Assembly (NCBI GenBank): GCA_902605135.1
Contig: CACLBK010000009.1
Span: 1-38,298, forward strand
Reading direction: 5' to 3'
From: an uncultured Alphaproteobacteria bacterium
Lineage (GTDB): Bacteria > Pseudomonadota > Alphaproteobacteria > HIMB59 > GCA-002718135
DNA length: 38,298 nt
This document shows, piece by piece, positions 23,890 through 33,322 of this stretch. Positions within the stretch are counted from its first letter, which is position 1. Each line of letters starts with the position of its first letter. The notes beneath the pieces are model-generated. The model saw nothing but the letters and a program-made list of their open reading frames with translations. It did not search any database and was not told where the DNA came from. A program made the translations under genes and the position numbers.

Positions 23890-24790
23890 CACTAAAATTT
23901 TCATACCAATAATTGGCAATTTCCTCTCTTTTGCATATCCAAATATCATTATAACCAGAAACATAATTCAAAAATTTTACCAAAGACATAAATCTTCCAG
24001 GTCTGGCTATTAATCGACAATGTAAACCCACACTCATCATTTTTGGTTTATTGAACTCGTTTGCTTCTCTGTATAGTGTATCAAATGAGTTTTTTAAGTA
24101 ATTATAAAAGTCCTCACCTGTGTTAAAACCTTGTAAGGTAGAGAATCTCATATCATTATTATCTAGAGTGTATGGAATAATTAGATGTTTTTTATTTTTT
24201 ACTTTTATCCAGTAGGGTAAATCATCTGCATAGGAGTCACTATCGTAAATAATATTTGTATTTTCTAAAATTATATTTCTTGTATTTGGACTTGTTCTAC
24301 CAGTATACCAACCAGACGGAAAATAACCAAAAATATCTTTAATAATGTTGTTACATTTTATAGTATGTTCTTTTTCAACTTCCTCAGTTATATTTTGATA
24401 GTCTATCCATCGATAACCATGGCTAGCTACTTCATACTTTGATTTAATTATTTGTTCACAAACATCAGGATTTTTTTCTAAAGCCATACCAACACCAAAT
24501 ATTGTTAAAGGTAATTTTCTTTTTTCAAACTCATTATGTATTCTCCAAAAACCCCTTCTTGAGCCATACTCATATATTGATTCCATATTCATATTTCTGG
24601 CACCTATTATTTGCTTTGCATTAATTATTTCCGATAAAAAAGTTTCTGATCCTTCGTCACCATTCATTATTGAATTTTCAGCACCTTCCTCATAATTTAG
24701 AACAAATTGAAGAGCTAGTTTTGATTTATTAGGCCAATAAAAGTTAGAGTCATTATTTCCGTAGCCTTTATAATTTCTGTCGTCTTTCAT
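23879..24790 (-). CDS. puuE: Allantoinase, PuuE type
   Basis: Metal-independent allantoinase of the polysaccharide-deacetylase (NodB) superfamily, 303 residues, opening the ring of allantoin to allantoate. Features: KLALQFVLNYEEGAENS near the N terminus, YEYGSRRGFWRIH and VASHGYRWIDYQ (the His-Gly strand), and a GWYTGRTSPNTR region. It is the first gene of the leftward purine operon; its ATG at 24790 faces the divergent HIU hydrolase gene across 52 bases. PuuE enzymes are unrelated to classical AllB allantoinases and are typical of cluster-organised urate degradation. Confidence 0.95.
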   Translation of the reverse strand: MKDDRNYKGYGNNDSNFYWPNKSKLALQFVLNYEEGAENSIMNGDEGSETFLSEIINAKQIIGARNMNMESIYEYGSRRGFWRIHNEFEKRKLPLTIFGVGMALEKNPDVCEQIIKSKYEVASHGYRWIDYQNITEEVEKEHTIKCNNIIKDIFGYFPSGWYTGRTSPNTRNIILENTNIIYDSDSYADDLPYWIKVKNKKHLIIPYTLDNNDMRFSTLQGFNTGEDFYNYLKNSFDTLYREANEFNKPKMMSVGLHCRLIARPGRFMSLVKFLNYVSGYNDIWICKREEIANYWYENFSDEN

Positions 24791-24842
24791 AAAAATGCTT
24801 GATTTAATATTTAGCTAAATACTGTATAAACGAATAAGTATT
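24791..24842. promoter_or_regulatory. Divergent purine-operon control region with 14-bp palindrome
   Basis: The only gap between the two divergent purine operons. It contains a perfect 14-bp palindrome, TATTTAGCTAAATA at 24808-24821, near the middle, a good operator candidate for a regulator acting on both operons. A rightward -10-like TATAAA lies at 24825-24830, twelve bases before the hiuH start, and a TTGATT at 24799-24804 is spaced 20 bases from it, long for a -35. Any such rightward transcript would have a very short leader. No regulator gene is adjacent. Confidence 0.5.
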
Positions 24843-25196
24843 ATGTCTAAAGGATATTTAACTACTCATGTTTTGGATACCTATAATGGTAAGCCTGGTT
24901 CTGGTATAAAAGGGTCTCTTTTCAAAATTGATGGTGAAAATAAAGTTAAAATTTCAAATTTCACTCTCAATGAAGATGGCAGATGTGATGAGCCTATATT
25001 AAGTAAAGAGAATTTTATACTTGGAAAATATGAGTTATTATTTCTTTGCGGGAGTTATTTTAAGGAATTTACAAATCTTCATGAACCATTCTTTCTTGAT
25101 GACGTAATAATTAGATTTGGAATTAACAAAGAAGAGCACTACCATGTCCCTCTTCTTATTACCCCGTGGAGTTATTCAACCTATAGAGGAAGCTAG
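24843..25196 (+). CDS. hiuH: 5-hydroxyisourate hydrolase (transthyretin-like)
   Basis: Hydrolyses 5-hydroxyisourate, the unstable product of urate oxidation, to OHCU. The 117-residue tetrameric fold shows LTTHVLDTYNGKPGSG at the start (conserved His) and the C-terminal YRGS tetrapeptide that marks the true hydrolases as opposed to transthyretin. First gene of the rightward purine operon; its stop TAG shares a base with the GTG start of xdhA. No signal peptide. It complements UraD from the divergent operon. Confidence 0.96.
   Translation: MSKGYLTTHVLDTYNGKPGSGIKGSLFKIDGENKVKISNFTLNEDGRCDEPILSKENFILGKYELLFLCGSYFKEFTNLHEPFFLDDVIIRFGINKEEHYHVPLLITPWSYSTYRGS
25185..25190 (+). promoter_or_regulatory. 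Shine-Dalgarno supporting the GTG start of xdhA
   Basis: AGAGGA five bases ahead of GTG at 25196. It decides the start because no ATG lies nearby in frame and the conserved ferredoxin domain begins a few codons later. Confidence 0.6.
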
Positions 25197-26611
25197 TGTC
25201 TAGAGCGCATATCGATTTTCTTCTTAATGAAGAAAAAATATCTATCAAAGATTTGGACACAAACACAACGGTATTAAATTATCTTCGTAATAATCATGAG
25301 TTAACTGGAACAAAAGAAGGTTGTGCATCTGGTGATTGTGGAGCATGTACTGCAGTTGTAGGAGAATTAAAAGAAAATAAAATTTCTTATAAAAGTATAA
25401 ACACTTGTATTACTTTTTTGTATTCTCTTCATGGTAAGCAATTAATAACAGTTGAGCATATACAAAAAAATAAACTTCATCCTGTTCAACAATCAATGAT
25501 TGATAGTGACGGATCTCAATGTGGTTTTTGTACACCAGGTATTATCATGTCAATGTACAATATGTATGAAAATAAAATAAAACCAACAGAAGAAAATATA
25601 AATAAGTTTCTTTCTGGAAATTTATGTAGATGTACAGGTTATCTTCCAATTAAAAAAGCAATTAAGAATATGTATAGCTATAAAAGTGATAAGTTTTCAA
25701 AGAGTAAAGTTATTAGATTATTAAAATCAATTAAGAAAACTGATATTGTTATTAAAAAAAATGATTCTAAATTTTTCATCCATTATAATTTAAATTCTCT
25801 AATAAAAGACTATCAAAAGATTACTAATGCACATTTACTAGTCGGGGGTACGGATCTAGCTCTTGAAGTAACAAAAAAAAGAAAAGATTTAAAAAATATT
25901 TTCTATTTAGGCTCAAATAAAGATTTAAATTATATTAAAAATAAAAACAACAATTTACATATTGGATCTGCTACACCCATAAATGATATTTTACCAATTT
26001 TAGAAAATATTTATCCAACATTTGCTAAAATGTTTGAAAGATACGGATCTGAGCAAATAAGAAATACTGCATCTCTTGGAGGTAACATTGGTAGCGCATC
26101 TCCAATAGGTGATAGTTTGCCTGTTTTAATTGCACTCAATAGTAAAATTCTAATTCAAGGAAAAGTTAAAAAAACTTTATTATTGGATAATTATTTTCTC
26201 AGTTATCGAAAAACAAAATTAAAACCTAATGAAATAATTAAAGAAATTATAATACCCATCTATAAAAAAAATATTCTTAAATGTTATAAAATTTCAAAAA
26301 GAATAGATGATGATATAAGTTCTGTTTTCATGGCTATAAATGCTAGAATTGAAAAAAACATTATTAAAGAAATAAAAATTGTTTGTGGAGGTTTGGCAGA
26401 AACTCCAAAAATAGCTGAAAAAGCTCAAAAATTTTTATTGAATAAAATATTTAATGAAGAAAATATTAATGAAGCAAAGAAAATTATTAAAAGAGAATTT
26501 GATCCAATAGATGATATGAGAGCGTCAAAAAATTATAGAACTAAAATTAGTCAAAACCTTTTAGAGAGGTTTTTAAATGAAAATAATAAAATTAAATCAA
26601 CATTATATTAA
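25196..26611 (+). CDS. xdhA: Xanthine dehydrogenase, FeS/FAD subunit
   Basis: A 471-residue subunit joining two [2Fe-2S] clusters and FAD. The ferredoxin-like cluster ligands are Cys43, Cys48, Cys51 and Cys71; the helical domain cluster ligands are Cys109, Cys112, Cys144 and Cys146 (CGFCTPG, CRCTGY). The FAD domain follows from about residue 215 (LLVGGTDLALEV; TASLGGNIGSASPIGDSLP). The start is GTG at 25196, preceded by AGAGGA (25185-25190) with five bases' spacing, so the unusual codon is well supported. The stop shares a base with xdhB's ATG. It passes electrons from the molybdenum subunit to NAD+ or another acceptor. Confidence 0.96.
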   Translation: MSRAHIDFLLNEEKISIKDLDTNTTVLNYLRNNHELTGTKEGCASGDCGACTAVVGELKENKISYKSINTCITFLYSLHGKQLITVEHIQKNKLHPVQQSMIDSDGSQCGFCTPGIIMSMYNMYENKIKPTEENINKFLSGNLCRCTGYLPIKKAIKNMYSYKSDKFSKSKVIRLLKSIKKTDIVIKKNDSKFFIHYNLNSLIKDYQKITNAHLLVGGTDLALEVTKKRKDLKNIFYLGSNKDLNYIKNKNNNLHIGSATPINDILPILENIYPTFAKMFERYGSEQIRNTASLGGNIGSASPIGDSLPVLIALNSKILIQGKVKKTLLLDNYFLSYRKTKLKPNEIIKEIIIPIYKKNILKCYKISKRIDDDISSVFMAINARIEKNIIKEIKIVCGGLAETPKIAEKAQKFLLNKIFNEENINEAKKIIKREFDPIDDMRASKNYRTKISQNLLERFLNENNKIKSTLY

Positions 26612-28884
26612 TGGATAAAATATTTACAAAAAATATTGAACATGAAAGTGCAGTAAAACATGTTACTGGAAAAGCAATTTATACTGATGATATATCAGAA
26701 CCTAAAAATTTACTTCACGCGGTAATTGGATACAGTAATTGCAGTAAAGGAGTAATAAAAAAAATTGATTATAAAGATGTTTTATCTTCAGAAGGTGTAG
26801 TAGATATTATTACTGAAAAAGACATTGAAGGTATAAATGATGTTGGGCCAATATTTAAGGGAGATAAAATATTTACTTCAAAAAATATAGAATATTATGG
26901 GCAACCAATTTTTGCAGTTATAGCAAAGACCAATAATTTAGCAAAAAAAGCTGCATTAAAAGTAAAAATAGACTTAAAAATATCTAAACCGATCGTTTCA
27001 ATTGAAGAAGCATTAAAGAAAAAATCATTTGTTTTAAAACCGAAGCATCTAACTAGAGGAGATATAAAAGATGGGTTTAAAAAATCTGACAACATTCTAA
27101 AAGGTAAATTGTATTCAGGGGGTCAAGATCATTTTTATTTAGAAGGTCAAATTGCAATGACTATTCCACAAGAAGATAATAATTTTTTAGTTTATTCTTC
27201 AACACAACATCCATCAGAAACACAGCAAATTATCGGTAAAGTTCTTAAACAAAATTATAATAGTATCCATGTGATAGTAAGAAGAATTGGTGGTGGTTTT
27301 GGAGGAAAAGAAACACAATCTTTTTTGTTTGCAGCCATTACAAGCATTGCAGCAAAAAAGTTATCTAAACCAGTAAAGTTAAGAGTCGATAGAGATGATG
27401 ATATGATCATGACTGGAAAAAGGCATGATTTTTTATTTGATTATGAAGTAGGTTTTAATAATAGTGGTGAAATACTTGCTCTAAAAATAATGATGGCATC
27501 GAGATGCGGTATCTCTCCAGATTTATCAGGAGCTATAAATGATAGAGCCATCTATCATATAGATAATGCTTACTTCTTACCAAATATAGAAATTAATTCG
27601 TATAGATGTAAAACAAATACTGTTTCTAATACAGCTTTTCGTGGATTTGGTGGTCCTCAAGGAATGTTTTGTATTGAAAATATAATTGAAAACATTGCTC
27701 AAAAATTAAATCAAGAAGCAAGCGAAATAAGAAAAAATAATTTTTATAAAGATAAAATTAAAAATACTACTCATTATGGGATGAAAATTACTGACAATGT
27801 GATTGAAGATATTTTTAATAAACTAATTAAAAAATCTAATTACAAAAAAAGAAAAGTAGAAATTGATAATTTTAATAAAAAAAATAAAGTTTTAAAAAAA
27901 GGAATAGCAATAACACCTGTAAAGTTTGGAATATCATTTACAACTACTCATTTAAACCAAGGTGGTGCCTTAGTTCATATCTACACTGATGGATCCATTC
28001 ATTTAAATCATGGAGGAATTGAAATGGGTCAAGGATTGATGACAAAACTTGCTTTAGTGGCTTCAAATGAATTTGGACTTAATTACGAACATATAAAAAT
28101 CTCTTCAACGGACACAGAAAAAGTGCCTAACACATCAGCAAGTGCTGCATCAGCTACAACTGATATAAATGGAGCAGCAATTGTTAATGCTATAAATAAT
28201 ATTAAATCAGGTCTAAATGAATTTATTTATGATTATTTTAAAACAAATAGCAAAATAAAATATGAAAATAATTTTGTTTATTTTGATAAAAGAAAAATAT
28301 CTTTTAAAGAATTGATAAATACTGCTTACTTAAATAGAGTCCCATTGTCATCTTCGGGTTTCTATAAAACTAACAAAATTAATGTAAATACAAAAACACT
28401 TCAAGGTAGACCATTCTTATATTTTACTTATGGAGCAGCGGTAACAGAAGTAATCATTGATAAATTAACAGGTGAAAATAAAATTCTTCAAGTTGATATA
28501 ATTCATGATGTTGGTAATTCTATTAATAAGAGAATTGATAAGGGGCAAATTGAAGGTGGTTATATTCAAGGATTAGGTTGGCTTACAACTGAAGAAGTGT
28601 CTTGGAAATCAAATGGAGTCCTAACAACTCATAGTCCTTCTACTTACAAAATACCAACTGCCGGTGAAACACCATTTAAATTTAATGTCGAAATTTATGA
28701 TCGTGGTTTTAATAAAGAAAAGGTTATTAATCGCTCTAAAGCTGTTGGAGAGCCACCATTTATGCTAGCAATTTCAAGTTTTATTGCATTAAAGGACGCA
28801 GTATATAATGCCAATAAAGGAAAAAATTCTGAAAATTTAATTGCACCCGCTACTGCTGAAAATATATTAAAAAGATTGCATTAA
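26611..28884 (+). CDS. xdhB: Xanthine dehydrogenase, molybdopterin subunit
   Basis: A 757-residue catalytic subunit, hypoxanthine or xanthine to urate. Visible molybdenum-site elements are GGGFGGKE (227-234), AFRGFGGPQ (342-350), EMGQGLMTK and the late VGEPPFMLA. Comparing with bovine xanthine oxidase as I remember it, Glu234 corresponds to Glu802, Arg312 (in NDRAIYHIDN) to Arg880 and the Glu of VGEPP to Glu1261, so the purine-specific residues are present and an aldehyde oxidase is less likely. It starts with TAATG overlap after xdhA and is followed by xdhC after one base. Requires the molybdenum cofactor, whose synthesis genes are not in the window. Confidence 0.96.
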   Translation: MDKIFTKNIEHESAVKHVTGKAIYTDDISEPKNLLHAVIGYSNCSKGVIKKIDYKDVLSSEGVVDIITEKDIEGINDVGPIFKGDKIFTSKNIEYYGQPIFAVIAKTNNLAKKAALKVKIDLKISKPIVSIEEALKKKSFVLKPKHLTRGDIKDGFKKSDNILKGKLYSGGQDHFYLEGQIAMTIPQEDNNFLVYSSTQHPSETQQIIGKVLKQNYNSIHVIVRRIGGGFGGKETQSFLFAAITSIAAKKLSKPVKLRVDRDDDMIMTGKRHDFLFDYEVGFNNSGEILALKIMMASRCGISPDLSGAINDRAIYHIDNAYFLPNIEINSYRCKTNTVSNTAFRGFGGPQGMFCIENIIENIAQKLNQEASEIRKNNFYKDKIKNTTHYGMKITDNVIEDIFNKLIKKSNYKKRKVEIDNFNKKNKVLKKGIAITPVKFGISFTTTHLNQGGALVHIYTDGSIHLNHGGIEMGQGLMTKLALVASNEFGLNYEHIKISSTDTEKVPNTSASAASATTDINGAAIVNAINNIKSGLNEFIYDYFKTNSKIKYENNFVYFDKRKISFKELINTAYLNRVPLSSSGFYKTNKINVNTKTLQGRPFLYFTYGAAVTEVIIDKLTGENKILQVDIIHDVGNSINKRIDKGQIEGGYIQGLGWLTTEEVSWKSNGVLTTHSPSTYKIPTAGETPFKFNVEIYDRGFNKEKVINRSKAVGEPPFMLAISSFIALKDAVYNANKGKNSENLIAPATAENILKRLH

Positions 28885-28885
28885 A

Positions 28886-29716
28886 ATGTATCTTAAAAAA
28901 TTAAGTAAAAATATAAATTTTGATAGTAAAATAGTTAAGGCTAAAATTATTGAAGTTAAAGGATCATCGCCCAATAATTTAGATGACATTATATTAATCA
29001 CTGCTGATACTATCTTTGGAACTATCGGTGGCGGAAACTTAGAATATTTAGTTATCGATGAAGCGAGAAAATTAATTGATAATAATATAGCAAATAAAGT
29101 AATGAATATTCCGCTTGGGCCAGGAATTGGACAATGTTGTGGTGGATACGTACAAGTTAAATTAAGCTTACATAATAATTCCAAAGATGCATTAAAAAAT
29201 GAAAATTTTGTTAATGATTTTAAATCTAACTTATATGTCTTTGGATCAGGACATATTGGTCAAGCGTTAATTTCTAAATTAGAAAATATTAATTTTAATA
29301 CTTTTATAATTGATTCAAGAGAAGATTATTTAAAAATGACAAATATCAAAGATATAAATTATTTACTTTCGAAAAAACCTTGGGAGATTGTATCAAAACT
29401 GGAAGATAATTCTTATTTTATAGTCTTAACTCACAGTCATGATTATGACTTAAAAATATTAAATGAAATTTTGAAAAAAAATAATACTTTTGTTGGTTTA
29501 ATTGGATCTCTTACAAAGAAAAAAAGGTTTTATAAAAGATTAATCGATAATGGTCACAATAAATCAATAGTTGAGAAAATTGAATGTCCGATTGGAATTG
29601 ATATTGGTAATTCAAAAGATCCAAATGAAATAGCTTTCTCAATTATTACAAGAATAATATCAATAAAAAATAGCTTAAAACATTTATCAAATAATAAAAT
29701 TAAAGAAGTTATATGA
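28886..29716 (+). CDS. xdhC: Xanthine dehydrogenase accessory protein XdhC
   Basis: A 276-residue molybdenum-cofactor chaperone that binds, protects and delivers sulfurated cofactor to XdhB. Motifs: VKGSSPNN near the start, TIGGGNLEY (about 50-58), the CCGGYVQVK segment (about 88-96) and a Rossmann-like part with YVFGSGHIGQAL and FVGLIGSLTKKKRF. Position directly after xdhB (one base between) agrees. The stop is inside the start of guaD (ATGA). Confidence 0.93.
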   Translation: MYLKKLSKNINFDSKIVKAKIIEVKGSSPNNLDDIILITADTIFGTIGGGNLEYLVIDEARKLIDNNIANKVMNIPLGPGIGQCCGGYVQVKLSLHNNSKDALKNENFVNDFKSNLYVFGSGHIGQALISKLENINFNTFIIDSREDYLKMTNIKDINYLLSKKPWEIVSKLEDNSYFIVLTHSHDYDLKILNEILKKNNTFVGLIGSLTKKKRFYKRLIDNGHNKSIVEKIECPIGIDIGNSKDPNEIAFSIITRIISIKNSLKHLSNNKIKEVI

Positions 29717-30180
29717 CAAACATAGATTTTATGAAAAGAGCTATTTCACTATCAATTGATAATATCAAAAATAATGGAGGTCCTTTTGGATGTGTTATTG
29801 TAAAAGAAAATGAAATTATTGCAGAGGGAGTAAATAGAGTAACATTTAACAATGATCCTACTGCTCATGCTGAAATTGTTGCTATTAGAAATGCATGTCA
29901 AAAATTAAATACATTTAACTTAGAAGGTTGTGAATTGTATTCCAGTTGTGAACCATGTCCTATGTGCTTGAGTGCGATATATTGGTCACATATAGACAGA
30001 GTATATTATGGTAATTCTAGAGAAGATGCTGCAAAAATTAAATTTGATGACAAGTTTATTTATGATGAACTATCACTAGAAATGAAAGAAAGAAAAATTC
30101 CTATCAGTCAATTATCACGTGATGAGGCAATAAAAGCATTTAATATTTGGGAAAAAGAAGAAAATAAAATAAGATATTAA
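29713..30180 (+). CDS. guaD: Guanine deaminase, cytidine-deaminase fold
   Basis: A 155-residue zinc enzyme deaminating guanine to xanthine, feeding XdhAB. Zinc and catalytic residues: His52 and Glu54 in AHAEIVAI and Cys82 and Cys85 in SSCEPCPMC. The following AIYWSHIDRVYYGNSREDA and the C-terminal aromatic tail resemble B. subtilis GuaD rather than tRNA adenosine deaminase TadA. Overlaps xdhC by four bases and puuD follows after one base. Placement inside a urate pathway cluster supports guanine over tRNA as substrate. Confidence 0.9.
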   Translation: MTNIDFMKRAISLSIDNIKNNGGPFGCVIVKENEIIAEGVNRVTFNNDPTAHAEIVAIRNACQKLNTFNLEGCELYSSCEPCPMCLSAIYWSHIDRVYYGNSREDAAKIKFDDKFIYDELSLEMKERKIPISQLSRDEAIKAFNIWEKEENKIRY

Positions 30181-30181
30181 A

Positions 30182-31624
30182 ATGGAATTATTTCTTAAAA
30201 TTGTTGCACCAGTTCAATCTTATGACTTTCAAACCTTTTTTCATAATTTACTTTTGTCACTACCAGCATCGGCTTTATTAGGTTTATTATTATTTTTTAT
30301 CCTTGGAACATTTTCAGGTTTAAAATCTAAAGAACAAAGGGTCTATATTGTAATTGCAACAACTATAGTCATATCTTTTACTGCAGCTTTTTATAATTTA
30401 GGCGTTCCAACAGAAACATTATTTGCAGTATATTCTGAGTGGTTACATTTAATTGTTAGATGGGTTCATATAATTGTTGGTGTAGCATGGATTGGAACAT
30501 CATTTTATTTTAATTGGCTGGATAGCAGGCTTGAAAGAGATGATCCAGATTTTAAACATCTTGATGGTTATTTATGGTCTGTTCATTCAGGTGGGTTTTA
30601 TAGAATTGAAAAGTTAAAAGGACCTCCTAAAAAACTTCCAAAAGTTCTTCATTGGTTTAAATGGGAGGCGTATGCAACTTGGATAAGTGGTTTTGTACTA
30701 CTTATTTTAGTTTATTACTTAAATGCAAGCTCTATGATGTTGGGAGCAAGCGGTATTATATTAACACCCTTTCAAGCAATATTAATATCTATATTCTTAC
30801 TTATAGGATCTTGGCTTCTATATGATTATCTTTGTAAAAATGTTTTAAAAGATAATGAACAAACTTTGATTGCAACTGGTGTTTTATTATTTGTATTATT
30901 AAGTTATTTTTTGACTCAAATTTATGGTTCAAGAGCTGCATATATACATGTTGGAGCAATTATTGGCACCATTATGGCGGCTAATGTTTTTAGAGTAATT
31001 ATTCCTGCACAAAGAAATCTTGTTTCATCAGCTGAAAACAAACAAAAGCCAAATTTAAATCTTTCATTAGAAGCAAAAAACAGATCAATACATAATAATT
31101 ATTTTACACTACCTGTTTTATTTATCATGATTAGCTCACATTTTTCTTTTACGTATGGTGCAGTAAATAATTGGTTAATTTTAGCTGTTATATCGATAGC
31201 TGGCATTTTAACTCGCCATTACTTTAATTTAAGAAATAAAAAACAATATAAATTTTGGATTTTACCATCAGCTGGTTTAATTATGTTTTTTTTAATGACT
31301 TTAAGTAGTCTTTCAATATTTGAAAAAAAAGATGCAAATGCATCTCTTTCTTTAGAATTAGTCAGTTTCAATGAAGTACAAAATATAATTAAATACAGAT
31401 GTGGAACATGTCATGCCAAATACCCAACTTTTGAGGGTATTGAAGCGGCACCAAAAGGAGTTGTATATGAAACGGCTCAAGATATTGTAAATAATATAAA
31501 ATTAATCAAAGCTCAGGCTATTGATGCTGAAATTATGCCTCCGAATAATCTTACTGGTATTACAAAAAATGAAAGAGAGATATTAAAAGTTTGGATTGAA
31601 CAAGGAGCAAATATCAATAATTAA
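30182..31624 (+). CDS. puuD: Membrane urate hydroxylase with cytochrome c domain
   Basis: Oxidises urate to 5-hydroxyisourate and sends electrons to a respiratory cytochrome, instead of to oxygen as soluble uricase does. The 480-residue protein has about eight membrane helices (roughly 28-385) with several conserved histidines, and a C-terminal cytochrome c domain with CGTCH at 407-411 and a likely axial Met at 452 (EIMPPN). Last gene of the rightward purine operon. The link to the terminal respiratory chain avoids hydrogen peroxide production. The tail overlaps the convergent alkA-like gene by eleven bases. Confidence 0.96.
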   Translation: MELFLKIVAPVQSYDFQTFFHNLLLSLPASALLGLLLFFILGTFSGLKSKEQRVYIVIATTIVISFTAAFYNLGVPTETLFAVYSEWLHLIVRWVHIIVGVAWIGTSFYFNWLDSRLERDDPDFKHLDGYLWSVHSGGFYRIEKLKGPPKKLPKVLHWFKWEAYATWISGFVLLILVYYLNASSMMLGASGIILTPFQAILISIFLLIGSWLLYDYLCKNVLKDNEQTLIATGVLLFVLLSYFLTQIYGSRAAYIHVGAIIGTIMAANVFRVIIPAQRNLVSSAENKQKPNLNLSLEAKNRSIHNNYFTLPVLFIMISSHFSFTYGAVNNWLILAVISIAGILTRHYFNLRNKKQYKFWILPSAGLIMFFLMTLSSLSIFEKKDANASLSLELVSFNEVQNIIKYRCGTCHAKYPTFEGIEAAPKGVVYETAQDIVNNIKLIKAQAIDAEIMPPNNLTGITKNEREILKVWIEQGANINN

Positions 31625-32231
31625 CTGGAATGGGGTCTAATGATCTCCATAAATACCATGTGGCTTGTGAACTATATGGACTCCATTTTTTATAAAGCAA
31701 TTTAAGTTTTCTTTCACTTATAGGAAGTTGAACCTTATAAAGTTTTGAAATTGCTTTTAAAAACCCTAAATCACCTGTTGGAAAAATATTTGAACTTCCA
31801 TAACTAAACATTAAAAACATATGAATAGTCCAATTCCCTACTCCTTTTATTTCAATTAAATTATTATAAATTTCTTCTTCAGAAGATTTATTTATATTTT
31901 TTATGAATTTCTTGTTTTGTAAAAAAAATTTAGAAATATTTCTAATATACAAAATTTTTTGTCTTGATAGACCGCATTTTCGTAAATCTGTAGTACGTAA
32001 TTTTGATACAGTTTGTGGTGTTATATTTCTTTTAAGTTTAAAAAATTTAGTTTTCATCGAATCAGCTGCAGATACTGATATTTGTTGACCAATTATTGAA
32101 TTAATTAATGAATGAAAATAATTAGAATTTAGATTTAAATATTCATTCCTATAAGTTTGAATTAATTTCTTCAAAACTTTATCTTTATTTGATAAATAAA
32201 TCTTACCTTTATTCCAATATTTAGGTTTCAT
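31614..32231 (-). CDS. AlkA-like DNA-3-methyladenine glycosylase
   Basis: A 205-residue helix-hairpin-helix (HhH-GPD) glycosylase that removes alkylated purines from DNA in base excision repair. Seen in sequence: SIIGQQISVSAA (45-56), the HhH region IEIKGVGNWTIHMFLMFSYG (126-145) and catalytic Asp154 in FPTGDLGF. It lacks the N-terminal domain of full AlkA, like the shorter MAG family. No iron-sulfur cysteine cluster, so not Nth/MutY. Its ATG directly abuts the ATG of the divergent small gene (CATATG at 32229-32234), and its tail overlaps puuD. Confidence 0.92.
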   Translation of the reverse strand: MKPKYWNKGKIYLSNKDKVLKKLIQTYRNEYLNLNSNYFHSLINSIIGQQISVSAADSMKTKFFKLKRNITPQTVSKLRTTDLRKCGLSRQKILYIRNISKFFLQNKKFIKNINKSSEEEIYNNLIEIKGVGNWTIHMFLMFSYGSSNIFPTGDLGFLKAISKLYKVQLPISERKLKLLYKKWSPYSSQATWYLWRSLDPIPVNY

Positions 32232-32420
32232 ATGAATTATTATAACAAATTTAAAAAAATAATATCATACATAAATTTTATTTTTGGAATTTATTTATGG
32301 GCTTTAGTAATATATGCAATATTAAGAGCTACAGGGTTAATTAAAAGATTTGCATTACAAGAACATCTCTTAGGTGAGTATTTATCAATACCTATTAAAT
32401 TTATTTTAAGTTTATTTTAA
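32232..32420 (+). CDS. Small membrane protein, hypothetical
   Basis: A 62-residue protein with one clear hydrophobic helix (about 12-31, with FIFGIYLWALVIYAILRATG) followed by an amphipathic part containing LQEHLLGEYLSIPIKF. It starts at the base after the divergent alkA-like ATG and is followed by the DMT transporter after eight bases, so the two are probably co-transcribed. No homology recognised. The uninterrupted packing and the sensible helix make it plausible, but no ribosome-binding site is visible. Confidence 0.45.
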   Translation: MNYYNKFKKIISYINFIFGIYLWALVIYAILRATGLIKRFALQEHLLGEYLSIPIKFILSLF

Positions 32421-32428
32421 TAAGTAAT

Positions 32429-33322
32429 ATGATCTATTATTACTTAATTGCAATGGCTGCTGCACTTTGTTGGGCAGTAGCATCTTTAGTATCAGCAGAT
32501 GTTACAAGAAATATTGGAGGTTTAGCCTTTAATCGTCTTAGATTATTTTTTGTGTCAATAATGTTAATTACTTACACATTTTATATAAATACTTGGAATA
32601 CAATTAGTATTGATTACTTAACAATTATTATTGTTTCAGGAATTGTAGGTATATTTTTAGGTGATACTTTATTATTTATTGCTTTACAAAAAATTGGGCC
32701 AAGAAGAAATAATATTTTATTTTCATTAGCTTCTCCTTTTACTGTAGTAATTAATATTTTTTTTCTAAATGAACTTGCTTCAACTATTAGTATTATTGGA
32801 TGTTTTGTTGTTTTTTTTGGTGTTGTTTTTGCAATTTCCTATGGAGATAAAAAAAGATCTGAGCATAGATGGGAAAAAGTAGAAGGTTCACTTTATATAG
32901 GAATTATTTTATCCATTGGAGCCGCTTTATTCCAAGCAATTGGATTGGTTATGATGAAACCTATATTATCAGATGGAGCAGATCCAATAGCTTCAGCAGC
33001 AATTAGAACTACTATTTCATGTATTTTTTTATCATTTACATTTTTTTTAAATTATGAAGTTTTTAATACAAAAGTTAATCTTACAGCAAAAATTATTTAC
33101 CAATCAATTCTTAGTGGCTTTTTAGGAATGGCCTTAGGTATGAGTTTACTTTTAATCGCATTACAAAAAGCTGATGCAGGTATTGTTGCAACTTTATCTT
33201 CAACCAGTCCAATAATGATATTATTTCTTTTGTGGATATTAACAAAAAAAATCCCTTCTTTTAGTGCGTGGGTGGGAACAATTATTGCGATTTTTGGAAC
33301 GGGATTAATTTTTATCTATTAA
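32429..33322 (+). CDS. EamA/DMT-superfamily transporter
   Basis: A 297-residue membrane protein with ten helices in two EamA repeats. The first repeat opens with [21 protein letters not shown] and the second has [37 protein letters not shown] and [19 protein letters not shown] are the matching late parts. Substrate unknown, and it is clearly different in sequence from the DMT gene at 14229. The last 18 bases overlap the end of aspS, convergent. Confidence 0.9.
   Translation: MIYYYLIAMAAALCWAVASLVSADVTRNIGGLAFNRLRLFFVSIMLITYTFYINTWNTISIDYLTIIIVSGIVGIFLGDTLLFIALQKIGPRRNNILFSLASPFTVVINIFFLNELASTISIIGCFVVFFGVVFAISYGDKKRSEHRWEKVEGSLYIGIILSIGAALFQAIGLVMMKPILSDGADPIASAAIRTTISCIFLSFTFFLNYEVFNTKVNLTAKIIYQSILSGFLGMALGMSLLLIALQKADAGIVATLSSTSPIMILFLLWILTKKIPSFSAWVGTIIAIFGTGLIFIY

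Noticed and set aside
26611-28884. Aldehyde oxidase or CO dehydrogenase-type identity for the molybdenum subunit
   Set aside because: The purine-contacting Glu234 and Arg312 equivalents are present, the VGEPP Glu is retained and an XdhC and urate-pathway context follow.
28867-29184. 105-codon open frame on the - strand inside xdhC
   Set aside because: Antisense to a well-supported XdhC with motifs; no independent support.
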